64,000 bases of DNA from Brevibacterium marinum (GTDB taxonomy: Bacteria > Actinomycetota > Actinomycetes > Actinomycetales > Brevibacteriaceae), in NCBI RefSeq assembly GCF_011927955.1, contig NZ_JAATJN010000001.1, positions 2,604,001 to 2,668,000 on the forward strand, read 5' to 3'. Both the position numbers and the translations under genes were made by a program. Below, piece after piece: positions 43,976-51,823 of this stretch; within the stretch, counting starts at the first letter, position 1; each line of letters starts with the position of its first letter. The notes beneath the pieces are model-generated. The model was not told where the DNA came from. It did no database searches and saw only the letters and a list, made by a program, of their open reading frames with translations.

Positions 43976-45235
43976 ATGGTGGTTGAGGCGGTACACGATC
44001 TGGACCAGGCTCTCGAAGAGCTGGTGCGCTCGGGTGGGATCGAAACCTATTTCGCCCCCGTCGTCGATGCGTACACATTCGACAAGGTTGGTTATCAGAT
44101 CCTTCAGGCTCCCATCGACGACCCTGCACTCGGTCATGCCGAGTCGGAGAATCTCCGTCGCGAGATGCATGCATCGGCCATGATCGGCGACATCGACGCC
44201 TCGTTGCGGGCAGCAGCCCTTCGGACGGCTGAAGACGCCGGTCTGGCCAAATCGAACAGGCTCTTCCTGCACGCCGAGGGCGAATCCTTCGCCACGCTCG
44301 AAGATCGCACCGAAGAGCCCGACCGGTCCGTCATCCTCCAGCTCGACGCCTCCCGTGTGTCGTCGTCACCGGCATCGGTCCTCCGCGCCGTGCGCCAGGC
44401 TCGGTCGATGGGCTGGGGCGTGGGAATGTCCTCGGTCGGCCCGGATCTGCGCAGCACCTCCTTCGTTCCCCTGGTCAATCCCTCCGTGGTCGGCCTCCAT
44501 CCCGACGTGCTGCGCATCGACAGTGATTCGCATTTGGCGGAGCTCAACAGGCTGCTCCACGCTCACCTCGAGCGCACCGGCGCCGTGATCCTCGCCGATG
44601 GCGTCACGACCGAGGACGATCTCGACCGTGTCCGCGCATTGGGCGCCCGATTCATGACAGGACCGTTCTTCGGTCAGGCAACCCAAAACCCCGATCCCTT
44701 CACCGATCCGATCGAGGATGGTCTGGTCGACCACCATTCCCGCAACCTTCCGGCCCTGGGGACTCCGTACTCCATCGCTCAGGGTCTGCGTCGGGAACCA
44801 CTCGTGATGAATCGCGAACTGCTCATCGCCCAGATCGCGGCTCTCGAAGAGCGTGCACTCGCCTCGGGTGCCGCGACGGTGACCCTCGGGGTCTTCGGGG
44901 AGGACGAGACGTTCTCGCAGGACACACGCGATCGCTATGAGCGCATCCGCGATACGGCGGGCCTGAGCGCGATGTTCTCCGGCGGTTTCACAGAGCCGCC
45001 GATCCCGGGCGTACGCACCGGCGTCGTCGATGCCTCGGATCCCATGCGCAATGAGCACGGTGTCGTCGTGGTCGGCCCGGACTGGTCGGGTCTCGTCGCC
45101 GCGTCGAAGCGCAATGACCCGGGCAGTGATGGTCAGACCGTGTTCGATGTCTACATTACGACCGAACGCTACACGTGCGTCGACGCCGCCCGAAGCGCAC
45201 TGACCCGGATATCGCCGGTCTCGGCCTCCAGCTGA
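43976..45235 (+). CDS. Degenerate EAL-domain protein with C-terminal DICT sensor domain
   Basis: About 419 residues. Residues 1-245 follow an EAL phosphodiesterase fold: FAPVVDAYTFDKVGY at the start, LRIDSDSHLAELNRLL in place of KIDxxxV, and ADGVTTEDDLDRVRALGARFMTGPFFG in place of AEGVET. The EAL triplet itself is replaced (QILQAPI), and the first metal-binding Glu is missing, so catalysis is unlikely. Residues 260-410 match the DICT domain (SIAQGLRREPLVMNRELLIA; FGGF-type strands; YITTERYTCVDAA). Likely a c-di-GMP or signal-binding regulator. ATG 43976 follows GGAAGGA closely; 43964 is possible. Confidence 0.82.
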   Translation: MVVEAVHDLDQALEELVRSGGIETYFAPVVDAYTFDKVGYQILQAPIDDPALGHAESENLRREMHASAMIGDIDASLRAAALRTAEDAGLAKSNRLFLHAEGESFATLEDRTEEPDRSVILQLDASRVSSSPASVLRAVRQARSMGWGVGMSSVGPDLRSTSFVPLVNPSVVGLHPDVLRIDSDSHLAELNRLLHAHLERTGAVILADGVTTEDDLDRVRALGARFMTGPFFGQATQNPDPFTDPIEDGLVDHHSRNLPALGTPYSIAQGLRREPLVMNRELLIAQIAALEERALASGAATVTLGVFGEDETFSQDTRDRYERIRDTAGLSAMFSGGFTEPPIPGVRTGVVDASDPMRNEHGVVVVGPDWSGLVAASKRNDPGSDGQTVFDVYITTERYTCVDAARSALTRISPVSASS

Positions 45236-45236
45236 G

Positions 45237-45263
45237 GCGGGATGCTCTGAAGAGGCACCCCGC
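45237..45263 (+). terminator. Hairpin after the EAL-DICT gene
   Basis: GCGGGATGC (45237-45245) with GCACCCCGC (45255-45263), one mismatch. Weak. Confidence 0.45.
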
Positions 45264-45347
45264 AACTGCACGGCGACGTCGGTCGACGGGCCCGCGTCGT
45301 GCCGAATGGGTCCCGACTGTCAGTTGGTGCTAATCTTGTTTCTGCTT

Positions 45348-45421
45348 GCCCCCGTAGCTCAGCTGGTCAGAGCAGGGAACTCATAATTCCTTGGCCGCCG
45401 GTTCAAGTCCGGCCGGGGGCA
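45348..45421 (+). tRNA. tRNA with CAT anticodon (elongator Met, or Ile2)
   Basis: Acceptor GCCCCCG pairs with CGGGGGC; D arm GCTCAGCTGGTCAGAGC; anticodon stem GGGAA/TTCCT around CTCATAA; T arm GCCGG-TTCAAGT-CCGGC. Discriminator A; CCA not encoded. It is not the initiator type (no GGG/CCC anticodon stem, acceptor end paired). The AGCAGG...CTTGG flanks resemble Ile2 tRNAs whose C34 becomes lysidine. Confidence 0.9.
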
Positions 45422-45949
45422 CTGCCACGTCACTCGGCATCATCTGTCCGTCGCCCCCGGCCGTGCCAGGTGAAGACCGCTCCAGAGAGCGGGTGTACCG
45501 TCGTCGTAGGAGGCGAACTCGACAGCGAATTCGCCAACCGAGTTCGTCTGCAACCTGGCCAGCCATATCAAAGCCCACAGCAGTGAAGGCTCGAGCGGCG
45601 CTCGGCGATTCCCATTGCAGGTCCGTATCCAGTGATTTGCAGTACGATTGTTCCTATCCCTATCGACCACGAATCAGTTCAGTCGACAGCCCGGATTCCT
45701 CACAGTCCACGCGGCCCTCCAGCCAAAGCGAAGTGTCAGTCCAGTCAGGGAACATCCGCACTGTGATCGGCTTGCGACTGTCTCACCCCATGTCGTCATG
45801 GCACGGCACGGAGTCAAAGAGTCCTCATCACCACACGCAGTGCCACCAGGTATTTCGGTGCTTGGCCAACAGGCAAAACTCGTCTAATATGGTGTCTAGC
45901 ACCTCCATTCGGATCGTAGGGGAAGACGTATCCGAGGTAGGAGGCACAA
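45422..45949. other. Intergenic region downstream of the CAT tRNA
   Basis: 528 bases with no supported gene. Open frames on both strands lack ribosome sites and compositional bias. The last 90 bases hold the DUF3145 promoter. No integrase remnant or repeat of the tRNA 3' end was noticed. Confidence 0.5.
45862..45890 (+). promoter_or_regulatory. Sigma-70-type promoter of the DUF3145 gene
   Basis: TTGGCC (45862-45867), 17-base spacer, TAATAT (45885-45890), giving a leader of about 50 bases ending in TAGGAGG. Confidence 0.6.
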
Positions 45950-46447
45950 ATGGATATGACACAGGGCGTACTCTTCGTCCACTCAGCACCTCGCGCGCTA
46001 TGCCCGCACATCGAATGGGCAGCGGGCGGGGCTATCGGCGCACAGGCACGCTTCGACTGGACACCCCAGCCGGCGGCGCCAGGTCTTGTGCGTGCCGAGG
46101 TCTGCTGGCGAGCGCCGGCAGGTTCCGGTGCCCGCATCGCATCCGCTCTGCGCGGGTGGGACTCGTTGCGGTACGAAGTCACAGAGGAGCCATCTGTCGG
46201 AGTCGACGGTGGCCGCTGGAGCCACACTCCGGATCTGGGCATCTACCACGCAGTCACCGATTCTGCGGGCAACATCCTGGTTCCCGAAGATCGCATCCGC
46301 TCCGTCATGGAACGCGCCTCCGGTGACCCCACGAAACTCTCCACCGAGATGGCCCTGGCCCTCGGCGAAGCCTGGGACGAGGAACTGGACGCCTTCCGCC
46401 ACGCCGGAGAGGGCGCACCCGTCCGCTGGCTGACCAAGGTCGGCTGA
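45950..46447 (+). CDS. DUF3145 family protein
   Basis: A 165-residue cytosolic protein of the actinobacteria-specific DUF3145 family: GVLFVHSAPRALCPHIEWA at the start, VRAEVCWRAPAGSGARIASALRGWD, RWSHTPDLGIYHAVTDSAGN, and a C-terminal AWDEELDAFRHAGEGAPVRWL. ATG 45950 has a strong TAGGAGG site. Families of this type are commonly found beside fatty-acid synthesis genes in actinomycetes, as here (fabF is its convergent neighbour). Biochemical role unknown. Confidence 0.92.
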   Translation: MDMTQGVLFVHSAPRALCPHIEWAAGGAIGAQARFDWTPQPAAPGLVRAEVCWRAPAGSGARIASALRGWDSLRYEVTEEPSVGVDGGRWSHTPDLGIYHAVTDSAGNILVPEDRIRSVMERASGDPTKLSTEMALALGEAWDEELDAFRHAGEGAPVRWLTKVG

Positions 46448-46512
46448 CCCTCCCACAACGATCTGCCTGCGCCGTGACATCGGCGCTTGCAAGCACAGCT
46501 CAACGAAGACTC

Positions 46513-46543
46513 TGGGCACACCTACCTACCTCGGGTGTGCCCA
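46513..46543 (+). terminator. Terminator of DUF3145 gene
   Basis: TGGGCACACC (46513-46522) with GGTGTGCCCA (46534-46543), perfect 10-base stem. Confidence 0.75.
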
Positions 46544-46742
46544 AAGTCGTGTTCAAAAGTGTCTGCGCACGATGCGACGAGATGTGCCTCAGTGCCGTCT
46601 GGTTTCGTCTCGTTCAATGCGGAATCGGATTTTCGCGTCGAGGCACCAGGGATCGACCGATTCAGCGTTGGACGAGCCGGCCTCATCGATGCTCGCGGCT
46701 CGTGGCCCGAGTCTTGACCCCTGCTTGTGCGAAGGCGACGGA

Positions 46743-46776
46743 TCAGGCCCCCAGCATCGATTTGCTGAGGGCCTGA
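46743..46776 (-). terminator. Terminator of the fab operon
   Basis: TCAGGCCCCCAGC (46743-46755) pairs with GCTGAGGGCCTGA (46764-46776), one mismatch, about 70 bases past the fabF stop. Confidence 0.7.
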
Positions 46777-46843
46777 CGGTTCGCTGCCTGAAGGCCGTCG
46801 ACGCTCGGGACGCGAAAGCCTCCAAGCGAAGACGACTACTGCG

Positions 46844-48088
46844 TCACACCGACTTGAAGGCGACGACGGCGTTGTGGCCGCCGAAGCCGAAGGAGTTCGA
46901 GATCGCGGCGATATCTCCCGACGGAAGCTCCGCCGGTGTGTCACGCACGATGTTGATGCCGACGACCTTCGGATCGAGTTCGTCGATGTTGATCGTCGGG
47001 GGAGCGGTGCGTGTCTCCAGCGCCTTGACAGTCAGTATCGATTCGACGGCACCGGTGCCACCCAGAAGGTGTCCGGTCATCGACTTCGTGGCACTGACCA
47101 GCGCGTCGCCGACGTGGGAGTCCAGGAGCTCCGTGATCGCCAAGGACTCGGGGATGTCGCCGACAGGTGTCGACGTTGCGTGGGCATTGACGTGCTTGAT
47201 GTCGGCAGGCTTGAGGTCGGCATTGTCGAGTGCGCTCTGCATGGCGCGCAGCGCGTACTGACCACCGGGCTCACCGCCTGTGATGTGGTAGGCGTCATTC
47301 GAGATGCCCCAGCTGGAGACCTCGGCATAGATCGTGGCACCGCGGGCTTTCGCGTGCTCTTCGGTCTCGAGGATGAGTGTGCCTGCGCCCTCGCCCATGA
47401 CGAAGCCGTCTCGGTCGACGTCGTAGGGACGCGATGCCGTCTCGGGCGAATCGGTGCGACGTGAGAGTGCCTGCATGGAATTGAACGAGGCGATCGTCAT
47501 CGGGTGGATCGCAGCTTCCGAGCCGCCGGCGATGACGATGTCGGCGTGTCCGTTGGCGACGACATCGTAGGCGTGGCCCAGGCTCTCGGTCGAGGAGGCG
47601 CAGGCGGAGACCATGGTCTGGACACCGGCGCGGGCCTTGAACTCCATTCCGATTGCCGCCGCCGGCCCGTTGGGCATGAGCATCGGCACCGTCAGGGGCA
47701 TGACCCGGCGCGGGCCCTCCTCCTGGAGGGTGTCCCAGGCGTCGAGCAGTGTCCAGACCCCGCCGATTCCGGTCGCCCAGGAGACGGCCGTGCGATCAGG
47801 ATCGGTCTCTTCGAGGCCGGCGTCGGCCATGGCCTCGCGGGCAGAGATCAGAGCGAACTGGCTGGAGGGGTCGAGGCGCTTGGCCTGGACGCGTTTGAGA
47901 TTGTCGGGGACGACCTGTGGGTCGACCTGTGCAGCGAAGTCGACGGCGAGGCCGTACTTCTCGGACCATTCATTGTCCATCGTGTGGACGCCGGACTTGC
48001 CGGCCAGGATGGCTTGCCACGTGGCATCGGCAGTCGCGCCCAATGGGGTTACCGCACCGATCCCGGTGACGACAACTTTAGGTGTCAT
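46844..48088 (-). CDS. fabF: 3-oxoacyl-ACP synthase II
   Basis: A 414-residue condensing enzyme. Nucleophile Cys163 in VSACASSTES, catalytic His in NAHATSTPVGD and SMTGHLLGGTGA, and the Phe/Gly end SNSFGFGGHNAVVAF. It elongates acyl-ACP with malonyl-ACP in type II fatty-acid synthesis. Last gene of the fabD-fabH-acpP-fabF operon. ATG 48088 with CGAGG upstream. Confidence 0.96.
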   Translation of the reverse strand: MTPKVVVTGIGAVTPLGATADATWQAILAGKSGVHTMDNEWSEKYGLAVDFAAQVDPQVVPDNLKRVQAKRLDPSSQFALISAREAMADAGLEETDPDRTAVSWATGIGGVWTLLDAWDTLQEEGPRRVMPLTVPMLMPNGPAAAIGMEFKARAGVQTMVSACASSTESLGHAYDVVANGHADIVIAGGSEAAIHPMTIASFNSMQALSRRTDSPETASRPYDVDRDGFVMGEGAGTLILETEEHAKARGATIYAEVSSWGISNDAYHITGGEPGGQYALRAMQSALDNADLKPADIKHVNAHATSTPVGDIPESLAITELLDSHVGDALVSATKSMTGHLLGGTGAVESILTVKALETRTAPPTINIDELDPKVVGINIVRDTPAELPSGDIAAISNSFGFGGHNAVVAFKSV

Positions 48089-48153
48089 GGTACAAACCTC
48101 GTCGATAGAGTGGACACGGCCCGTCGGTGGACGGGCCGTGTGCGGCTAGTTTC

Positions 48154-48405
48154 TCAGGCCTCTTGAGCCTTGTTGATGTAGTCAACGGCGTCCTGGACGG
48201 TGACGAGGTCTTTGACGTCGTCGTCCGGGATCTTGACTCCGAACTTCTTCTCGGCATTGACGACGATGGTCATCATCGAGATGGAGTCGATGTCGAGATC
48301 ATCGGTGAAGGACTTGTCGGCCTCGACTGCTTCCGCAGCCAAACCGGTCTCTTCGTTGACGATCTCTGCCAGTCCAGCGAGGACGTCAGCTTCGGTGAAT
48401 GCCAT
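48154..48405 (-). CDS. acpP: Acyl carrier protein
   Basis: An 83-residue acidic four-helix carrier. Phosphopantetheine attachment Ser41 sits in DLDIDSISMM; the FGVKIPDDDV helix III region is standard. TAGGAAAG before the ATG. Placed between fabH and fabF. Confidence 0.97.
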   Translation of the reverse strand: MAFTEADVLAGLAEIVNEETGLAAEAVEADKSFTDDLDIDSISMMTIVVNAEKKFGVKIPDDDVKDLVTVQDAVDYINKAQEA

Positions 48406-48523
48406 TTCTTTCCTACTTTCTAGTGTCAGCCGAGGGTTGTTCGACCGGTTGAGGAACTTTTCGACGAGTGTCCCGCCGAATATCTTAAGACATTCACGGA
48501 GAGTTTTCCGTGAATGGGTCCGA

Positions 48524-49525
48524 TTAGGGGAGGCGGATCACCTGCGCACCGAAGACCAGTCCGGCTCCGAAGCCGATCTGCAGAGCCAATCCGCCGCTGA
48601 GTTCGGGCTGTTCGCGCAGCAGTCGTTCGGTGGCCAGCGGGATCGATGCCGCCGAGGTGTTGCCGTTGTCGGCGATATCGCGGGCGATGACGACGGAATC
48701 CGGCAGTTTGAGCTGTTTGGCGAGTTCGTCGATGATGCGCATGTTGGCCTGGTGAGGGACGAAAGCCGCCAGATCAGAGGCCTCGACGCCGGAGGCGGCC
48801 AGAGCTTCTTTGGCGACCTCGGCACCGTCCCAGACAGCCCAGCGGAAGACGGTCGGCCCGTCCTGGCGCAGGGTGGGGAACGGGGTGTCACGGTCATCGC
48901 GGACGTCGTAGAGCGATTCGGTCATCCGGATCGTCGACCAGTTCTCGCCCTTCGAGCCCCAGACCGTCTTCGAGATGCCCGGCTCCTCGGAGGACGAGAC
49001 GACCACGGCTCCGGCGCCGTCACCGAGGATGAACGAGATCGAGCGATCCTCGGGATCGATGACTTCGGAGAGCTTCTCGGCCCCGATGACGAGGACGTTG
49101 TCCATAGCTCCCGACCGCACGAGGGCATCGGCCTGGCCGATGCCGTAGCAGTATCCGGCACAGGCCGCGCTGATGTCCCACGCGGGGATAGGGCCGGTCC
49201 CCAGCCGATCGGTCAGGGCCGATGCGGCCGAGGGGGTGAAGTATTCGAAGGTGACTGTGGAGATGATGATGCCGCCGATGTCTTCGGGTTTGAGGCCCGA
49301 GGAGGCGATTGCTTCGAGTGCGGCTTCCTCGCACATGTCGAGGACGCCGACGTCTTTGCTGGCGTGACGGCGGGTGATGATGCCGGTGCGCTGGCGGATC
49401 CATTCGTCCGAGGAGTTGATCGGGCCCGCGATGTCGTCGTTGGTGACGAGGTTCTCGGCGCGGTAGGCGCCGATGCCCATGATCGAGGAGAAGCTTCCTG
49501 GCTCTGCGGTCTTCAGTGTTGGCAT
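48524..49525 (-). CDS. fabH: 3-oxoacyl-ACP synthase III
   Basis: A 333-residue initiating condensing enzyme. Catalytic Cys122 in DISAACAGYCYG, His in FVPHQANMRIID and Asn in DNGNTSAASIP. Start ATG 49525 has AAAGGAAG; an in-frame ATG further upstream overlaps fabD. It primes fatty-acid synthesis from acyl-CoA; in this group branched primers are likely. Confidence 0.95.
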   Translation of the reverse strand: MPTLKTAEPGSFSSIMGIGAYRAENLVTNDDIAGPINSSDEWIRQRTGIITRRHASKDVGVLDMCEEAALEAIASSGLKPEDIGGIIISTVTFEYFTPSAASALTDRLGTGPIPAWDISAACAGYCYGIGQADALVRSGAMDNVLVIGAEKLSEVIDPEDRSISFILGDGAGAVVVSSSEEPGISKTVWGSKGENWSTIRMTESLYDVRDDRDTPFPTLRQDGPTVFRWAVWDGAEVAKEALAASGVEASDLAAFVPHQANMRIIDELAKQLKLPDSVVIARDIADNGNTSAASIPLATERLLREQPELSGGLALQIGFGAGLVFGAQVIRLP

Positions 49526-49544
49526 GGTGGTCTTCCTTTTGTGA

Positions 49545-50450
49545 TCAGGCGTGGGCCGCGGCGAACTCACGCGCACCGTCGATGTCGGCGGCGGACTTGA
49601 TGGGGAACGTCTCCACGCCTTTCATGGCGCGTCGTGCGATTCCGGTCAGTGTGCCACCGGGGACCAGCTCGATCATTCCGGTGATTCCCGCGTTGAGCAA
49701 GGTCGCCTGGCACAGGTCCCAGCGGACGGGATTCGTGACCTGCTTGACGATCCGGTCGACGTAGTCCTGACCGCTGGAGACCACGGTTCCGTCGGAGTTG
49801 CTGAGGATGTCGAGGTTCGGATCCGCGATCTCCAGCGCCGAAGCGGTCGCAGTCAATTCGTCGGTCGCGGGCGCCATGTACTCCGTATGGAAGGCCCCGG
49901 CCACGGGAAGAGCGATGACACGTGCTCGCTGAGGGGGATTGGCACCCAGTTCCTCCAAGCTCTCCGTCGAACCTGCGGCAACGGTCTGTCCGCCGCCGTT
50001 GACGTTGGCGGGGCTGGCTCCGGCGGCCTCGATCGCTGCGAGCACGTCATCGGGTTCGCCGCCGACGACTGCGGCCATGCCGGTCGGTGTCTGCGCCGCG
50101 GCCGTTGCCATGCCGGACCCACGCACCGCGACGAAGCGCATTGCGTCCGCGGGGGTGAAGATGCCGGCGATCTGTGCGGCCGCAATCTCGCCGACCGAAT
50201 GTCCGGCGACGTAGTCGGGGCTGACACCGAGTTCGGCGGCACAGGCGATCGCCGAGGCGACGAGCAGCGGCTGTGCCAGTGCTGTGTCCTTGATGGTCTC
50301 ATCGTCGGATTCGGTCCCGTGCAGTCGCAGGTCGATGCCGGACGCGGCGGAGAGTTCGTCGATCTGTGCGGCGAAGGCGTCGAGTTCCAGGAAGGAACTC
50401 AGAAAGCCCGACTTCTGGGCCCCTTGGCCCGGGCACGTGATTGCTAGCAC
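49545..50450 (-). CDS. fabD: Malonyl-CoA:ACP transacylase
   Basis: A 301-residue acyltransferase. CPGQGAQ at residues 6-12, nucleophile Ser85 in AGHSVGEIA, catalytic His in GAFHTEYMAPA and the Gln/Arg core. Start is GTG 50450 (VLAITCPGQG) with AAAGAGAA before it; the frame extends upstream but without similarity. First enzyme gene after the PucR-type regulator. Confidence 0.95.
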   Translation of the reverse strand: MLAITCPGQGAQKSGFLSSFLELDAFAAQIDELSAASGIDLRLHGTESDDETIKDTALAQPLLVASAIACAAELGVSPDYVAGHSVGEIAAAQIAGIFTPADAMRFVAVRGSGMATAAAQTPTGMAAVVGGEPDDVLAAIEAAGASPANVNGGGQTVAAGSTESLEELGANPPQRARVIALPVAGAFHTEYMAPATDELTATASALEIADPNLDILSNSDGTVVSSGQDYVDRIVKQVTNPVRWDLCQATLLNAGITGMIELVPGGTLTGIARRAMKGVETFPIKSAADIDGAREFAAAHA

Positions 50451-50505
50451 TCGGTTCTCTTTTCGCTCGATTTCAGTGTTCAATCTAGTGGATGGTCGGC
50501 GTCGG

Positions 50506-51705
50506 TCAGTGTGTTTTGTCGGTGGTCGACAACAGCCCGGCATCTGACAGTCGTCCGTAGACCAATGCGATGTGGATGACGAAGGCATCGCGTGAGACCG
50601 TCGGGTCGAGTGTGATCGCCGTGGTGATCTTCCGCAACCGGTATCTCACCGTGTTGGGGTGCACGGACAGGGCCTTGGCCGTGGCTTCCAGAGACGAACC
50701 GAATTCGACATAGGCGCTGACTGTCTTCAGCAGCTGCCCGGTTCCGGACGTCAGGGGTTCGTAGTAGCGGGTGATGAGGTCGTTGAGGGCCACGGTATCG
50801 CCTGCCAGTGCCCGTTCCGGCAGGAGCTCCTCGGCCTTGACCGGTCGTGGCGAGTCAGGGCGGGCAGTGGCGGCCTTGAGAGCCATGATCGCTGCCTTGG
50901 CCGAGGTGGCCGCCTCGGCCAAGCTCGGAACGCTGGGACCGACGATGACCTCGGATGGCCCGAAGCACTCGGACAGGTCTTCGACGGCGGTGTCGAGTTC
51001 GGTGGCACCGCCGAGGACGATGAGCAGACGGTTGTCATGAATGCCGACGAGCGCGTCATCGGCCCATTTCCTGGCCCTGCGTCGGATGACGTCGAGACCG
51101 CGCTTCGCGGACCGCTGTGGGGCCCGTCCCACGAGCACGCTGACGGGTCCCTCCGACTGCCATCCGAAGGCCGCGGTGCGGCTGGCAAGCTCGTCGACCG
51201 AATCACCGCGGACGAGGGCGTCGACGACCATCGCCTCCAGGCGCGCGTCCCAGCTGCCTCTGGCCTCGGCAGCCCGGGCGTAGACATCGGCGGCGGCGAA
51301 GGCGATCTCCCGGGAGTAGACGAGGACGGCCTCCCGCAGCGCGGGCTGCTCGACCGCGCGTGCAATGTCGGGCACCCTCTCCTCAACGACTTCCACCACG
51401 ATCTTGAGCAGCTGCAGAGTCTGCTGCAGGCTGATCGCGCGGATGAGGTCGCGCGGGGCGGATTTGAAGATCTCGCTGACGACGCGCAGGTCCGTATCGG
51501 GTTTGCGGTACCAGTCGATGAAAGACGAGATTCCCGACTGAGCCAGCAAGCCGACCCAGGAGCGGTCGGAGGGGGACATACCGCGGTACCAGGGGAGCCG
51601 AGCTTCGAGCCTCTGCAGGGTCACGGTGGAGAGGACTCCCACTCCTGCGCGCAGCCGACGTGCCGTCTCGGCGCGGCGCCGGAGCGTCTCGGCGTCAGTT
51701 GTCAT
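50506..51705 (-). CDS. fasR: PucR-type HTH regulator, FasR-like activator of the fab operon
   Basis: A 399-residue regulator with a central GGDEF-like/CdaR region (about 150-270) and a C-terminal PucR HTH (LEATAKALSVHPNTVRYRLRKI). The same gene order with fabD is known for FasR, a positive regulator of fatty-acid synthesis in Streptomyces and mycobacteria. ATG 51705 lacks a good ribosome site, but TATAAA lies about nine bases upstream, so leaderless translation is plausible. Role by synteny. Confidence 0.88.
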   Translation of the reverse strand: MTTDAETLRRRAETARRLRAGVGVLSTVTLQRLEARLPWYRGMSPSDRSWVGLLAQSGISSFIDWYRKPDTDLRVVSEIFKSAPRDLIRAISLQQTLQLLKIVVEVVEERVPDIARAVEQPALREAVLVYSREIAFAAADVYARAAEARGSWDARLEAMVVDALVRGDSVDELASRTAAFGWQSEGPVSVLVGRAPQRSAKRGLDVIRRRARKWADDALVGIHDNRLLIVLGGATELDTAVEDLSECFGPSEVIVGPSVPSLAEAATSAKAAIMALKAATARPDSPRPVKAEELLPERALAGDTVALNDLITRYYEPLTSGTGQLLKTVSAYVEFGSSLEATAKALSVHPNTVRYRLRKITTAITLDPTVSRDAFVIHIALVYGRLSDAGLLSTTDKTH

Positions 51706-51774
51706 GGGAACAAGTTTATACGATTGACGACAATGATCTTGTGCGCGACTCACAAGTCACTGTCACTTGGCACA

Positions 51775-51809
51775 AATATGGCCGGAGCCTTGGAGGCTCC
51801 GGCCATATT
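51775..51809 (-). terminator. Terminator of aceE
   Basis: Perfect 15-base stem AATATGGCCGGAGCC / GGCTCCGGCCATATT with loop TTGGA, 15 bases past the aceE stop and upstream of fasR. Confidence 0.88.
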
Positions 51810-51823
51810 CGGTGTCATACAGG

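Larger units (their letters stand above)
46448..46843. other. Gap between DUF3145 and fabF with two terminators
   Basis: 396 bases containing one hairpin for each convergent gene, with no supported gene between them. Confidence 0.6.

Noticed and set aside
45391..46326. 311-codon plus-strand frame spanning a tRNA and DUF3145
   Set aside because: Starts inside the tRNA, overlaps DUF3145 in another frame, Ser/Arg-rich without similarity.
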